Source of the DNA: an uncultured Alphaproteobacteria bacterium | GTDB taxonomy: Bacteria; Pseudomonadota; Alphaproteobacteria; HIMB59; GCA-002718135 | Length of the DNA: 64,000 bases | NCBI GenBank assembly: GCA_902593125.1 | Contig: CACJGU010000004.1 | Coordinates: forward strand, 1-64,000 | Reading direction: 5' to 3' | Translations under genes and position numbers: made by a program | In this document: piece after piece, positions 43,755 to 53,717 of the stretch | Numbering within the stretch: the stretch's first letter is position 1 | Layout of the letters: each line of letters opens with the position of its first letter | The notes under the pieces: model-generated | The model's database searches: none | What the model saw: only the letters and a program-made list of their open reading frames with translations | What the model was told of the DNA's origin: nothing

Positions 43755-44672
43755 ATGAAAAAAAATAAGTTAGATTTTGCAAAAAAATTATTAAGCAGTG
43801 GAGAACTTGTAATATTTCCCACAGAAACAGTATTTGGCCTAGGCGCTGATGCAACAAATGATAATGCTGTAAAATCAATTTTTAAAGTAAAAAAAAGACC
43901 AAAAATTAATCCAATTATCTGTCACTTTAAAAATATTAAACAAATAGAAAAATATTTTATTTTAAATAAATTTGAGAAAAAATTAGGTTCAAAGTTTTGG
44001 CCTGGCCCTCTGACAATAATATTAAAGAAAAGAAAAAACTCTAAAATATCAAAATTAGTTTCAAATAATTCAAATTTAGTTGGCTGTAGAATTCCTAGTA
44101 ATAAATTGGCCAATAAATTAATTACTTTATTTGGCTTACCTATTGCCGCTCCTAGTGCTAATCTTTCAGAGAGAACTTCTGTAACCAATATTATGGATAT
44201 TGATCCTATTCTAGAAAAAAAAATATTTGTTTTAAAAGATAATCAATCTTCTCATGGACTAGAATCCACAGTTGTTAGAGTTGATAATAAAAATAGAATT
44301 GAAGTATTTAGATATGGTAGCATCTCTGTTGAAGAACTAAATAGATTTGCAAAGGTTAAAATTAAAAAAAAATCCTCTATTTCTCCTGGTAATTTAAAAA
44401 AACATTATTCGACTTTAAAGCCAATAAGAATGAATGCAAAAAAAATATTAAAAGATGAAGGTTTATTAAATTTTGGTAATAATAAGTTAAAGTCTAAAAT
44501 AATTAATTTAAATTTGAGTAATAAAAAAAATTTAAATGAAGCTGCAAAAAATTTTTATCATTTTCTACATAAATTAGATAAAAGTGAATGTAAAAAAATT
44601 GCTGTAGCAGAAGTGCCTGATAAAGGATTAGGTAAAACTATGAATGACAGATTAAAGAGAGCAATAAAGTAA
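43755..44672 (+). CDS. L-threonylcarbamoyladenylate synthase (Sua5/TsaC)
   Basis: VIFPTETVFGLGADATNDNAVKSIFKVKKRPKINPIICH; GLESTVVRVD; C-terminal Sua5 domain. Confidence 0.93.
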   Translation: MKKNKLDFAKKLLSSGELVIFPTETVFGLGADATNDNAVKSIFKVKKRPKINPIICHFKNIKQIEKYFILNKFEKKLGSKFWPGPLTIILKKRKNSKISKLVSNNSNLVGCRIPSNKLANKLITLFGLPIAAPSANLSERTSVTNIMDIDPILEKKIFVLKDNQSSHGLESTVVRVDNKNRIEVFRYGSISVEELNRFAKVKIKKKSSISPGNLKKHYSTLKPIRMNAKKILKDEGLLNFGNNKLKSKIINLNLSNKKNLNEAAKNFYHFLHKLDKSECKKIAVAEVPDKGLGKTMNDRLKRAIK

Positions 44673-44673
44673 A

Positions 44674-45999
44674 CTATAATCTATTTAAATAATCCATTAA
44701 CCTATAATAAATTATAGCTGAGGAGTATAAAGGTCTTCTAAATATATTACCGCCTGGAATTTTTAAATGATTAATTTGCTCAAACATATCAAAGTTATTT
44801 GATTTATTAATAATTTTTTCAGCTATCATTTTTCCACCCATAATACTCATTGCTAATCCATGACCTGAGTAAGCATGAGCATAGTATAGCTTTTGATTCA
44901 TTAAAGTTCCAAAAATAGGCAATCTATTAATTGATATTGCCAAGGTACCTCCCCAGGAAAATTCAATTTTAAATTTTTTTGATTCAGGAAAAACTTTGTA
45001 CATTCGTTTAGACACAAAACTTTTTGCATCTTTTACAAAATGAGATGTAATTGTTTCTGGACCTCCAAATAGAAGTCTGTAGTCTTCTGAAAACCTATAA
45101 TAGTCAATCATAAATCTAGAATCTATTACACCACAATTTCTTTTAATTAATTTAGTTGCCAACTCTTTTCCCAGGGGTTCTGTTGCAATAATATAATTAT
45201 TTATCGGCATAAAATAATTTCTTTTTGATCCCAAAAGATTATCAAGATAACCATTGCAACCAATAATCACTTTCTTTGCTTTGATTACATTTTTTCCAGA
45301 ATGTATTATCACTTCTTTTTGATTATCTATAATTTTATCTACAGGAGAATTTTCATATATTTTTATACCTTTAGCTAAGCACTGTTTTGCCAATCCATAT
45401 ACCAATTTTAATGGGTTCAAATGATAAGAATCTTTTAAAAGCATTCCTGAAAAATATCTATCACTATTAACTTCATCTTTTATTGAAGTGCTATCAAAGT
45501 ATTCATAATTATTATAATTATAATTCTTTTGCATATGTTCAATTTCATCTTCAAAATATTTATAATCTTTTTTTGTATTACCTACATGAAGAACACCTGG
45601 TCTAAGTGCGCAATCTATTTTGTATTTTTCAATTAAATTAACTACATTTGAAACAGCATCTAATCCAATTTTCCAAAAAAATTTTGCTTTTTCAAAACCA
45701 AATTTTTTTTCTAAAAAGAATTGATCTTTTCTCATTCCAATACCTAGTTGACCACCGTTTCTACCAGAAGCCCCAGATCCAATTTTGTTTGCTTCCAGAA
45801 TTGCAATAGATAAACCATTATTTGATAAATTTAATGCAGAAGAAATTCCTGTTAACCCCCCTCCAATAATACATATATCCGTTGAGATATTCTCATTTAA
45901 CTTAATTTGATTAGGAAAAACTGGTGCAGAAAATTTATAAAAACTCTCTTTTTCATTATCATGTTGATTAAAAGTCCTTTTTTTTGTAGTAATCATCAT
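44674..45999 (-). CDS. FAD-dependent oxidoreductase, gamma-glutamylputrescine oxidase (PuuB)-like
   Basis: DICIIGGGLTGISSALNLSNNGLSIAILEANKIGSGASGRNGGQ; next to PuuA-like GS and putrescine ABC genes. Confidence 0.82.
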   Translation of the reverse strand: MMITTKKRTFNQHDNEKESFYKFSAPVFPNQIKLNENISTDICIIGGGLTGISSALNLSNNGLSIAILEANKIGSGASGRNGGQLGIGMRKDQFFLEKKFGFEKAKFFWKIGLDAVSNVVNLIEKYKIDCALRPGVLHVGNTKKDYKYFEDEIEHMQKNYNYNNYEYFDSTSIKDEVNSDRYFSGMLLKDSYHLNPLKLVYGLAKQCLAKGIKIYENSPVDKIIDNQKEVIIHSGKNVIKAKKVIIGCNGYLDNLLGSKRNYFMPINNYIIATEPLGKELATKLIKRNCGVIDSRFMIDYYRFSEDYRLLFGGPETITSHFVKDAKSFVSKRMYKVFPESKKFKIEFSWGGTLAISINRLPIFGTLMNQKLYYAHAYSGHGLAMSIMGGKMIAEKIINKSNNFDMFEQINHLKIPGGNIFRRPLYSSAIIYYRLMDYLNRL

Positions 46000-46046
46000 C
46001 TTATCATTAATGGTTTAATTATAATTAGTAAACAAACAGTCTCAAT

Positions 46047-47414
46047 ATGATTGAAAAATTTCAAAATTGGTTTCAGGAAAATTCTATTACAGAGGTTGAA
46101 TGCTTAGTTCCAGATCTTGGAGGTATTGCAAGAGGTAAAATTTTGCCAACTAATAAATTCCTGAAGGGTCTAGAGGATGAAAGTCATAGGTTACCACAAT
46201 CAACTTTTATTCAAACGATATCAGGTGATTATGCAACTGAGGACTCAGCAGGTGCTTTACCAAGAAGTGTTTATAATCCAACTGATATTGATGTTATTTT
46301 AAAACCAGATTTTGATACAATGAGAATAGTGCCATGGTACGAAGATCCTACTGCTCAAATTATTTGTGATGCAATAAATCTTAATGGTGATGAAGTTATA
46401 AATTCTAGCAGAAATGCTCTAAAAAATATTCTGAAACTTTATAAAAAAGAAAAATTAACTCCAATTGTTTCTCCAGAATTAGAATTCTACTTAGTAAAAC
46501 CTAACGCTGACTCAGATTATCCTCTAGAAGTTCCAGTTGGGCAATCAGGTAGACAAGAAACGGGGAAACAAGCTTTGGGGATAGATGCTGTTAATGAATT
46601 CGATCATCTTTTTGAAGATGTATATAATTATTGTGAAGATCAAAATATTGAAATTGATACTATTAATCATGAATCTGGATCAGCTCAAATGGAGATAAAT
46701 TTTCAGCATGGTGATCCTTTAGATTTAGCGGATCAGGTATTTTTATTTAAACGAACTCTTAGACAATCGGCCTTGAAACATAAACTTCATGCTACATTTA
46801 TGGCAAAACCTATGGAGAATCAGCCTGGAAGTGCAATGCATATTCATCAGTCAGTTTATAATGAAAAAAATAAAAATATTTTTTTTAATAAATCTTCAAA
46901 AATTTCAAAAAAAATGAAAAATTATCTTGGTGGTTTAGAGAAATATACTCCATTATTAATGCCAATATATGCTCCAAATATAAACTCTTTTAGAAGATTA
47001 TTTGCAACCTGGGGCACTCCAAAAAATGTAAAGTGGGGAATAGGAAATAGAAGCTGTGGTTTTAGAATTCCTTCAATTGAGGAAAAAAATATGCGTATTG
47101 AAAATAGAATTCCTGGATCAGATGCTAATCCATATCTAGTTTTTGCAGCTAATTTAGCTTCTGGATATTTAGGAATGAAAAATAATATAAAACCAAGTCC
47201 AGAAACTAAAGACAGTGCATTTAAAGATAAAAGTTCTAATCTACCTAAAAATATGGATGAATCATTAACTCTCTTTGAAAATGATGAAGATATAAAATCT
47301 ATATTTAATGAAAAATTTGTAAGGTCGATTGCTGCAATAAGAAGAGTTGAATATCAAGCTTATTTATCAGTAATAAGTTCTTGGGAGCGGGAATATTTAT
47401 TACTTAATGTTTAA
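46047..47414 (+). CDS. puuA: Glutamine synthetase family protein, PuuA-like gamma-glutamylpolyamine synthetase
   Basis: ECLVPDLGGIARGKILP; HESGSAQMEINFQHGDPLDLADQVFLFKRTLRQSALKHKLHATFMAKP; context. Confidence 0.85.
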   Translation: MIEKFQNWFQENSITEVECLVPDLGGIARGKILPTNKFLKGLEDESHRLPQSTFIQTISGDYATEDSAGALPRSVYNPTDIDVILKPDFDTMRIVPWYEDPTAQIICDAINLNGDEVINSSRNALKNILKLYKKEKLTPIVSPELEFYLVKPNADSDYPLEVPVGQSGRQETGKQALGIDAVNEFDHLFEDVYNYCEDQNIEIDTINHESGSAQMEINFQHGDPLDLADQVFLFKRTLRQSALKHKLHATFMAKPMENQPGSAMHIHQSVYNEKNKNIFFNKSSKISKKMKNYLGGLEKYTPLLMPIYAPNINSFRRLFATWGTPKNVKWGIGNRSCGFRIPSIEEKNMRIENRIPGSDANPYLVFAANLASGYLGMKNNIKPSPETKDSAFKDKSSNLPKNMDESLTLFENDEDIKSIFNEKFVRSIAAIRRVEYQAYLSVISSWEREYLLLNV

Positions 47415-48198
47415 ATTTTTTATTGAAATAAAAATAAAATAAACCAATTATTATCAAAGCAAACATTAAAATTGCTGATAATGCGTTTACTTCAGGACTT
47501 AATCCTAATCTGACTTTAGAAAAAACTACAATTGGCAATGTGTTAGCCCCAGGACCAGTAGTAAAACTCGCAACTACTAGATCATCTAAAGAAATTGTAA
47601 AAGCTAATAACCAACCAGCAATAATAGAAGGCAAAATTATTGGTAAAGTTATCTTATAGAGTACCTTAGTATAATTATAGCCTAAATCCATAGCAGCTTC
47701 CTCAATATTTTTGTTAAAGTCAGTTAATCTTGCTTGAATAATAATTGCGACAAATGCAATACAAAAAGTAACGTGCGATATAAAAATAGTTAATTGTCCT
47801 CTAGATGATGGAAATCCAATTACATTATTTAAGCTTATAAAAAAAAGTAACATTGAAAGACCTAAAATTAATTCTGGCAAAACCAAAGGTGTAGAAGAAA
47901 GAAAAATATAAAATGATTTAAAAGGAATTTTTCTTATTCTAACGAGTGAATATCCAATCATGACTCCTAAAATTGTAGCAAAAGTTGCAGACAAAGCTGC
48001 AATTTTAATACTGATAATAAATGCCTCAATTATTTGTTCATTACTAAATAATTCATTGTACCATCTTAAAGAAAATCCTTTCCAAACCATTACTCTCTTA
48101 TTTTCGTTAAATGAGTAAAAAATTAAAACTAAAATTGGGAAATATAAAAATAATAAACCTAAAAAAATAACTGTACTTTTGATAAAACTAGATTTCAT
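47404..48198 (-). CDS. potI: Spermidine/putrescine ABC permease PotI-like (start taken as ATG at 48196-48198)
   Basis: Six TM; EEAMDLGYNYTKVLYKITLPIILPSIIAGWLLAFTISLDDLVVASFTTGPG. Confidence 0.9.
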   Translation of the reverse strand: MKSSFIKSTVIFLGLLFLYFPILVLIFYSFNENKRVMVWKGFSLRWYNELFSNEQIIEAFIISIKIAALSATFATILGVMIGYSLVRIRKIPFKSFYIFLSSTPLVLPELILGLSMLLFFISLNNVIGFPSSRGQLTIFISHVTFCIAFVAIIIQARLTDFNKNIEEAAMDLGYNYTKVLYKITLPIILPSIIAGWLLAFTISLDDLVVASFTTGPGANTLPIVVFSKVRLGLSPEVNALSAILMFALIIIGLFYFYFNKKFKH

Positions 48199-49075
48199 TT
48201 TTTTGACTCCAACGAGAATAAAGTATTTGAAAAATAATAATTGGTAAAACCAAAATAATAATTCCACTAAAAGCTAATGCACTAGCACCTGGCCAATTTC
48301 TATTAACAAAGAATTCCTCCCATAATATTTTTCCATAATACAATCTATCACTACCACCTAACATTTCAGGTATAATAAATTCTCCAACAACAGGTATAAA
48401 AACTAATAAAGATCCAGCAACAATTCCTGGAACAGACAAAGGAAGTATAACTTTAAAAAAGGTTTTAATACGATTTAGTCCTAAATCTTTTGACGCCTCA
48501 ATTAAATTTAAATCAAATTTATTTAAGTATCCAAAGAGTGGTAAAATCATCAAAGGTAAATAAGTGTATACAATTCCCATTATGACGGCATATTGATTGT
48601 ATAATAATTGAAGTGGTTCTGATGTTATGCCTAGGTTTAGAAGTATTACATTTAAAATTCCATTATTCTGTAAAATTATTTTCCATGCATATACTCTTAA
48701 TAAAAATGATGACCAAAATGGAATAACTACTAAAACTAATAGAATATTTCTTAATCTGATATTTGAAGTCGCAATATAAAAAGCTAGTGGGAACCCAATA
48801 ATTAAACAAAAAAAAGTAGATATTAGAGCTAGAATCAAAGAGTTTACAAAAGATCCAATGTAGTAATAATCACTAAATATATAAATATAGTTTTCAAATG
48901 TAGTATTGATTTCAAATCCATTATCAAAAAGAAAAATATCTTGATAAGGAGGCATCCCCCATTCTGATACTGAAATTGATATTTTAAAAATTATAGCTAA
49001 TGGAATAAAAAAAAATAGAACAAGCCAAAAGTAAGGGCTAAAAACAAAATATTTTTCAAATAATTTATTTTTCAA
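48188..49075 (-). CDS. potH: Spermidine/putrescine ABC permease PotH-like
   Basis: EASKDLGLNRIKTFFKVILPLSVPGIVAGSLLVFIPVVGEFIIPEMLGG. Confidence 0.9.
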   Translation of the reverse strand: MKNKLFEKYFVFSPYFWLVLFFFIPLAIIFKISISVSEWGMPPYQDIFLFDNGFEINTTFENYIYIFSDYYYIGSFVNSLILALISTFFCLIIGFPLAFYIATSNIRLRNILLVLVVIPFWSSFLLRVYAWKIILQNNGILNVILLNLGITSEPLQLLYNQYAVIMGIVYTYLPLMILPLFGYLNKFDLNLIEASKDLGLNRIKTFFKVILPLSVPGIVAGSLLVFIPVVGEFIIPEMLGGSDRLYYGKILWEEFFVNRNWPGASALAFSGIIILVLPIIIFQILYSRWSQKNEI

Positions 49076-50143
49076 TTAATCCTCTAAAATCTTAATTGAT
49101 TCACTCTCCCAACTACAAATAACTTTTTCCCCTTTTGGGAAATTATAATTTGAGTTGGAGTTAAAATTCTGATCTAAAACCGAAATTATCGTTTTATTAA
49201 TTTTAATTTCATAACGTGTAAAGCTTCCTAAATATGATTTTTCTAAAATTTCTCCACTAAAGGAATTAAATGAATTTGTTTTTAAATTATTTATTGATTG
49301 TATTTTTATTTTCTCTGGTCTTAGTAAAATTTTAGTTTGTGTATTTTTTAATTCTTTGTTTAATTTAAAATTTATATCCAAATCATCAGAATAAAAATTT
49401 TCATCTTTCTTGTAAATTTCAATTATATTTGCAATTCCTATAAAATTGGCGGTATAGAGACTTTTAGGGTTTTCATAAATCTCTTCAGGGCTAGAACATT
49501 CCAAAATAAGACCATTCTTCATTATTGCCATTCTATCAGATAAGGACATTGCTTCTTCCTGATCATGGGTAACGAAAACAAATGTAATTTTTAGTTTCTT
49601 TTGGAGTGTTGTTAACTCTAATTGTGTTTTTGATCTTAGTTTTTTATCTAGTGCTGCAAGAGGCTCATCTAATAATAATAACTTAGGTTTTTTTATTAAG
49701 CATCTTCCAAGGGCAACTCGTTGCTGTTCTCCGCCTGATAATTGCTTAATTCTTCTATTTAATAAATGCTCAATAGATAAAAGTTCAGCAATATTTCTTA
49801 CATTTATTTCAATTTCTTTTTGGGTAAAATTTTCTTTTATTCCAAAAGCTAAATTATTAAATACGTTTAAATGAGGAAATAAGGCATATGATTGAAACAT
49901 ATAGTTTAATGGTCTATCAAAAGGTTCAAGATTTGTTATGTCCGTTCCGTCGAGTATTACACGTCCTGTATCTGGCTTCTCAAATCCACCTAGTATTCTT
50001 AGTAATGTAGTTTTGCCTGAACCCGAAGATCCTAAGAGACCAAAAAATTCAGATTTTGAAATATTTAAATTAATATTTTCTAAAACTTTGTTATCTCCAA
50101 AGGATTTAGAAATATTTTCAATTACAAGAAAATTATTATCCAT
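49076..50143 (-). CDS. potG: Spermidine/putrescine ABC ATP-binding protein PotG-like
   Basis: GSSGSGKTTLLRILGGFEKPD, LSGGEQQRVALGRCL, TOBE domain. Confidence 0.93.
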   Translation of the reverse strand: MDNNFLVIENISKSFGDNKVLENINLNISKSEFFGLLGSSGSGKTTLLRILGGFEKPDTGRVILDGTDITNLEPFDRPLNYMFQSYALFPHLNVFNNLAFGIKENFTQKEIEINVRNIAELLSIEHLLNRRIKQLSGGEQQRVALGRCLIKKPKLLLLDEPLAALDKKLRSKTQLELTTLQKKLKITFVFVTHDQEEAMSLSDRMAIMKNGLILECSSPEEIYENPKSLYTANFIGIANIIEIYKKDENFYSDDLDINFKLNKELKNTQTKILLRPEKIKIQSINNLKTNSFNSFSGEILEKSYLGSFTRYEIKINKTIISVLDQNFNSNSNYNFPKGEKVICSWESESIKILED

Positions 50144-50149
50144 CTTAAA

Positions 50150-50179
50150 TCAGCACTAATATTAATATATTAGTGCTGA
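50150..50179 (-). other. Intercistronic hairpin between potF and potG
   Basis: TCAGCACTAATA (50150-50161) / TATTAGTGCTGA (50168-50179), perfect 12-bp stem, 6-nt loop, no strong T-run. Confidence 0.75.
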
Positions 50180-50194
50180 AATGAAGTATATTTT

Positions 50195-51247
50195 TTAATT
50201 TGCTTTAAATTTATTAAAATATTTAGTTGATAATTTAGATTTTTTCGGAGAGTCTGCAGTATCAGCAAAAAGCATACTTAAAGTTGCTTCATCTGGATAA
50301 ATAGCAGGATCTTCAAAAATTTCAGGATCAACTAGTTCATTGGCTGCTTTATTTGGATTTGAATACCAAACGTAATTTGTAATATCAGCAGCAACTTGAG
50401 GTCTTAAAATATAATTTATAAATTTGTGTGCATTCTCAACATTTTTTGCATCAGCTGGAATAGCCATCATATCAAACCATATTACAGTTCCTTCAGATGG
50501 AATTGAGTACCAAGCTTCTACTCCATCTGCAGCTTCATCTGCAGCTAGAAAAACGTCACCTGACCAACCCATAGTTAAACAGATCTCTCCATTTGCTAAA
50601 TCATCGATATATTGAGAAGAATCAAAATATCTTATGTAAGGTCTTATTTGCTGTAACATTTCAAGAGCAACCTCATAATCTTTCTCATCCTCTGTATAAG
50701 GATCTTTTCCAACGTATTTTAAAGCGATTTCCATAACCTCTGTAGGAGCATCCAACATTGCGATTCCACAATCTGCATATTTTGATGCAATAGCTGGATC
50801 AAACAAAATGCTCCAACTTGTAATATCATTTTCATCAACTTTATCAGTATTATAGCCAATACCTGTAGTACCATACATATAATTTATCGAGTATTGACCT
50901 CCTGGATCATGTGCATCAATTTTTGCTAGTACATCGGGATCTAAATTACCAATGTTTGAAAGTTGAGCCTTATCAAGTTTTTGAAAAACTCCAGCCTTGA
51001 TTTGATTTTCTAAAAAAGAGCCTGAAGGCACCACAATATCATAACCTGAACCACCAGCTAAAAGTTTAGCTTCAAGAACTTCGTTTGAATCAAAAACATC
51101 ATAAGTTACATCAATGCCAAATTCATTTTCGAAATTTTCAATTGTATCTTCAGCAATATAATCAGACCAATTGTAAATAAATAATTCCTCTTTAGCCTGA
51201 GCTGAAAAAGAAATTAAAACTAATAGAGATATAAAATACTTAAGCAT
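50195..51247 (-). CDS. potF: Putrescine/spermidine-binding periplasmic protein PotF-like (start taken as ATG at 51245-51247)
   Basis: Signal peptide MLKYFISLLVLISFSAQA; EELFIYNWSDYIAEDTIENFENEFGIDVTYDVFDSNEVLEAKLLAGGSGYDIVVPS. Confidence 0.93.
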   Translation of the reverse strand: MLKYFISLLVLISFSAQAKEELFIYNWSDYIAEDTIENFENEFGIDVTYDVFDSNEVLEAKLLAGGSGYDIVVPSGSFLENQIKAGVFQKLDKAQLSNIGNLDPDVLAKIDAHDPGGQYSINYMYGTTGIGYNTDKVDENDITSWSILFDPAIASKYADCGIAMLDAPTEVMEIALKYVGKDPYTEDEKDYEVALEMLQQIRPYIRYFDSSQYIDDLANGEICLTMGWSGDVFLAADEAADGVEAWYSIPSEGTVIWFDMMAIPADAKNVENAHKFINYILRPQVAADITNYVWYSNPNKAANELVDPEIFEDPAIYPDEATLSMLFADTADSPKKSKLSTKYFNKFKAN

Positions 51248-51287
51248 TATTCCCCTCCTAAATAAAAAATACATTAAATAAAATAAA

Positions 51288-52145
51288 TTAAAAATCGAGA
51301 ATTTTTTTATATAGATCAGGCCTTCTATCTCTAAAGTTACCCCATAATTTTCTATATTCTCTTGAAATTAACAAATCTAAAGTCGCAGTTATTATGCCCT
51401 CATCTTTATCATTCATCTGATTTATTACATTTCCAAGATGATCCAAAATAAATGAATTACCATAAAAATTTAATTCAATATTAGCTTCGGACTCCTTCCC
51501 TATTCTATTTGAAGCTATTATGGGAATTTGATTTGCAGCAGCATGTCCAACCATTGTATTAATCCAATGATCCTTTGAGTCTAATTCAGGCATGTGTGGT
51601 TCAGAACCAATTGCTGATGGATATAAAATTAAATCTGCACCCTTCAATGTTAATATTCTTGCACATTCAGGAAACCACTGATCCCAACAAATTGCACAGC
51701 CAACTTTTGCTTTTGGTGTATCAAAAACCATAAAACCTGTATTGCCTTTTTCAAAATAATACTTCTCATTATATCCAGGTCCTTCAGGTATATGCGATTT
51801 ATTATATACGTCACTTATTTTACCAAAAGAATCAATCATAACTAAAGAATTGAAATACTTATTTTCTTTCTTTTGGAAAAAACTAATTGGTAATGAAATT
51901 TTTTTTTCTCTACAGATGTTAGAAAATTTTTCAAACATTGGATTAGATGGATAATCAATTGCAAAATTAAAAAATTTATCATTTTTTGTTGAACAAAAAT
52001 AATAACCTTGAAATAATTCTTGCAGAAGCAAAATATCAACATTTTCTTCAGAAGCTTTTTCAACTAAATTAATTGCTTTATTTAAATTAGCATCAAAATC
52101 TCCCTTAAGGGCTCTAAATTGTGATGTTGCTACTTTTACTTTCAT
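51288..52145 (-). CDS. aguB: N-carbamoylputrescine amidase (start taken as ATG at 52143-52145, 4-bp overlap with aguA)
   Basis: Nitrilase fold MKVKVATSQFRALKGD; CAICWDQWFPECARILTLKGADLILYPSAIGSEP. Confidence 0.93.
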   Translation of the reverse strand: MKVKVATSQFRALKGDFDANLNKAINLVEKASEENVDILLLQELFQGYYFCSTKNDKFFNFAIDYPSNPMFEKFSNICREKKISLPISFFQKKENKYFNSLVMIDSFGKISDVYNKSHIPEGPGYNEKYYFEKGNTGFMVFDTPKAKVGCAICWDQWFPECARILTLKGADLILYPSAIGSEPHMPELDSKDHWINTMVGHAAANQIPIIASNRIGKESEANIELNFYGNSFILDHLGNVINQMNDKDEGIITATLDLLISREYRKLWGNFRDRRPDLYKKILDF

Positions 52146-53125
52146 ATTTTTGGAACATTCATCGTTATGCAATGAATATTTCCTCCACCATAATTTATAT
52201 TTTCAGTTTGCAACATAATAATTTCTCTATTTGGGAATAATTCTTCAAAAATAATTTTAACCTCTTTGTCTTCGTAAACATTGAATTTAGGTAGAATAAT
52301 TTTATTTTTACTGAAATAAAAATTTATATATGAGCTAATAATATTTTTATTATTAATCGTCTTTCTTGTGGGCAAAGGAATTTCAATCAAATCATATATC
52401 TGATTAGTATCTTTAAAAAAGTTAATAAGGTCAGCTTTGTTTTTTTCTAATATTTCATAATTAGGATCTAATTTGTGAGTTGTAGCTATTAAATATTTAT
52501 TTTTTCCAATAGGGCATAATAAATTATCAACATGCCCATCAGTATCGTCATCCTTTAGACCATTTTCAAACAAAAAAATGTGATTTAAATCAAATAAGAT
52601 TTTAAATTCTTTAATAATATATTCACTACTATGTTTTTGTTTTCTATTTTTATTAAATATTACACTTTTTGTGCTGAATAAATTTTTTTTATCATCATAG
52701 GTGATTGCTCCTCCCTCAATAACAAGGTCGGAGGTTTTTGTTGGAATATTTAAATAGTTTGAAATAAATTTTGATATTTTATTATCATTAAAATAATCTG
52801 GATACTTTCCATAACCATTAAATTCAAAACTGATTGATTTTAATTTTTGATCTTCATTATAAAAAATTGGTGCTATATCTCGCATCCAAGAATCATCTAA
52901 TTTACATTCTACAATATCTATATTTTTATGATCTGTTTTATTTTGGATTTCATTTATGTTTTCTTTGTTTGATAAGACAATTACATGTTCAGTTTTTGCA
53001 ATTTCTTTAATAACATTGGCTACTTCATCTCTGGCTTTATTAATTACTTTACCATAAAGGTCTTTATTGCATGGCCAAGCAATAAGACAATATTGGTGAT
53101 CATGCCATTCAGGAATTAGTTTCAT
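52142..53125 (-). CDS. aguA: Agmatine deiminase
   Basis: MKLIPEWHDHQYCLIAWPCNKDLYG; DDSWMRDIAPIF; DTDGHVDNLLCP; NYGGGNIHCITMNVP. Confidence 0.94.
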   Translation of the reverse strand: MKLIPEWHDHQYCLIAWPCNKDLYGKVINKARDEVANVIKEIAKTEHVIVLSNKENINEIQNKTDHKNIDIVECKLDDSWMRDIAPIFYNEDQKLKSISFEFNGYGKYPDYFNDNKISKFISNYLNIPTKTSDLVIEGGAITYDDKKNLFSTKSVIFNKNRKQKHSSEYIIKEFKILFDLNHIFLFENGLKDDDTDGHVDNLLCPIGKNKYLIATTHKLDPNYEILEKNKADLINFFKDTNQIYDLIEIPLPTRKTINNKNIISSYINFYFSKNKIILPKFNVYEDKEVKIIFEELFPNREIIMLQTENINYGGGNIHCITMNVPKI

Positions 53126-53153
53126 ATTAATTGAAAATATGTATAATTAGAAC

Positions 53154-53717
53154 ATGACTAAAGATGAAGTAAAATTCACTGAAATGAAACATGGCGATAA
53201 AGAAGACTATGAACTTCTAGCAAATTTTGAGGATAAATTCATAGAAGGTACTGCGGATAGAATAGTAAGAGTTTTAGAAGGCCTAGATAAATCTCTTGGT
53301 GGTTATCAAGTTTCAAGATTAGAACATTCACTTCAAACTGCATCTAGAGCTTTACGAGAGGAAGCTTCTGAAGAAATGGTAGTTGCATCTTTATTGCATG
53401 ATATTGGAGATGAGATAGCACCTCTTAATCATTCTGAACTTGCAGCAGCAGTTTTAAAACCGTTTGTCTCTGAAAAAACAAGATGGATTGTCGAGCAACA
53501 CGGTTTATTTCAAGCTTATTACTATAATCACCATTATGGTAAAGATAGAAATCTTAGAGATAAATTTAAAGGTCATGAACACTTTCAAGATACAATCAAT
53601 TTTTGTGAAAGATGGGATCAAGCATCTTTTGATCCAAACTACGATACAATACCATTAAAAGAATTTGTTCCAATGGTTCAAAGAATTTTTAATAGAACTC
53701 CCTATAGAAATTTATAA
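53154..53717 (+). CDS. HD-domain protein, similar in motif layout to PhnZ-type HD oxygenases
   Basis: YQVSRLEHSLQTASRA...VASLLHDIGDEIAPLNHSELAA...IVEQHGLFQAYYYNHHYG. Confidence 0.75.
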   Translation: MTKDEVKFTEMKHGDKEDYELLANFEDKFIEGTADRIVRVLEGLDKSLGGYQVSRLEHSLQTASRALREEASEEMVVASLLHDIGDEIAPLNHSELAAAVLKPFVSEKTRWIVEQHGLFQAYYYNHHYGKDRNLRDKFKGHEHFQDTINFCERWDQASFDPNYDTIPLKEFVPMVQRIFNRTPYRNL

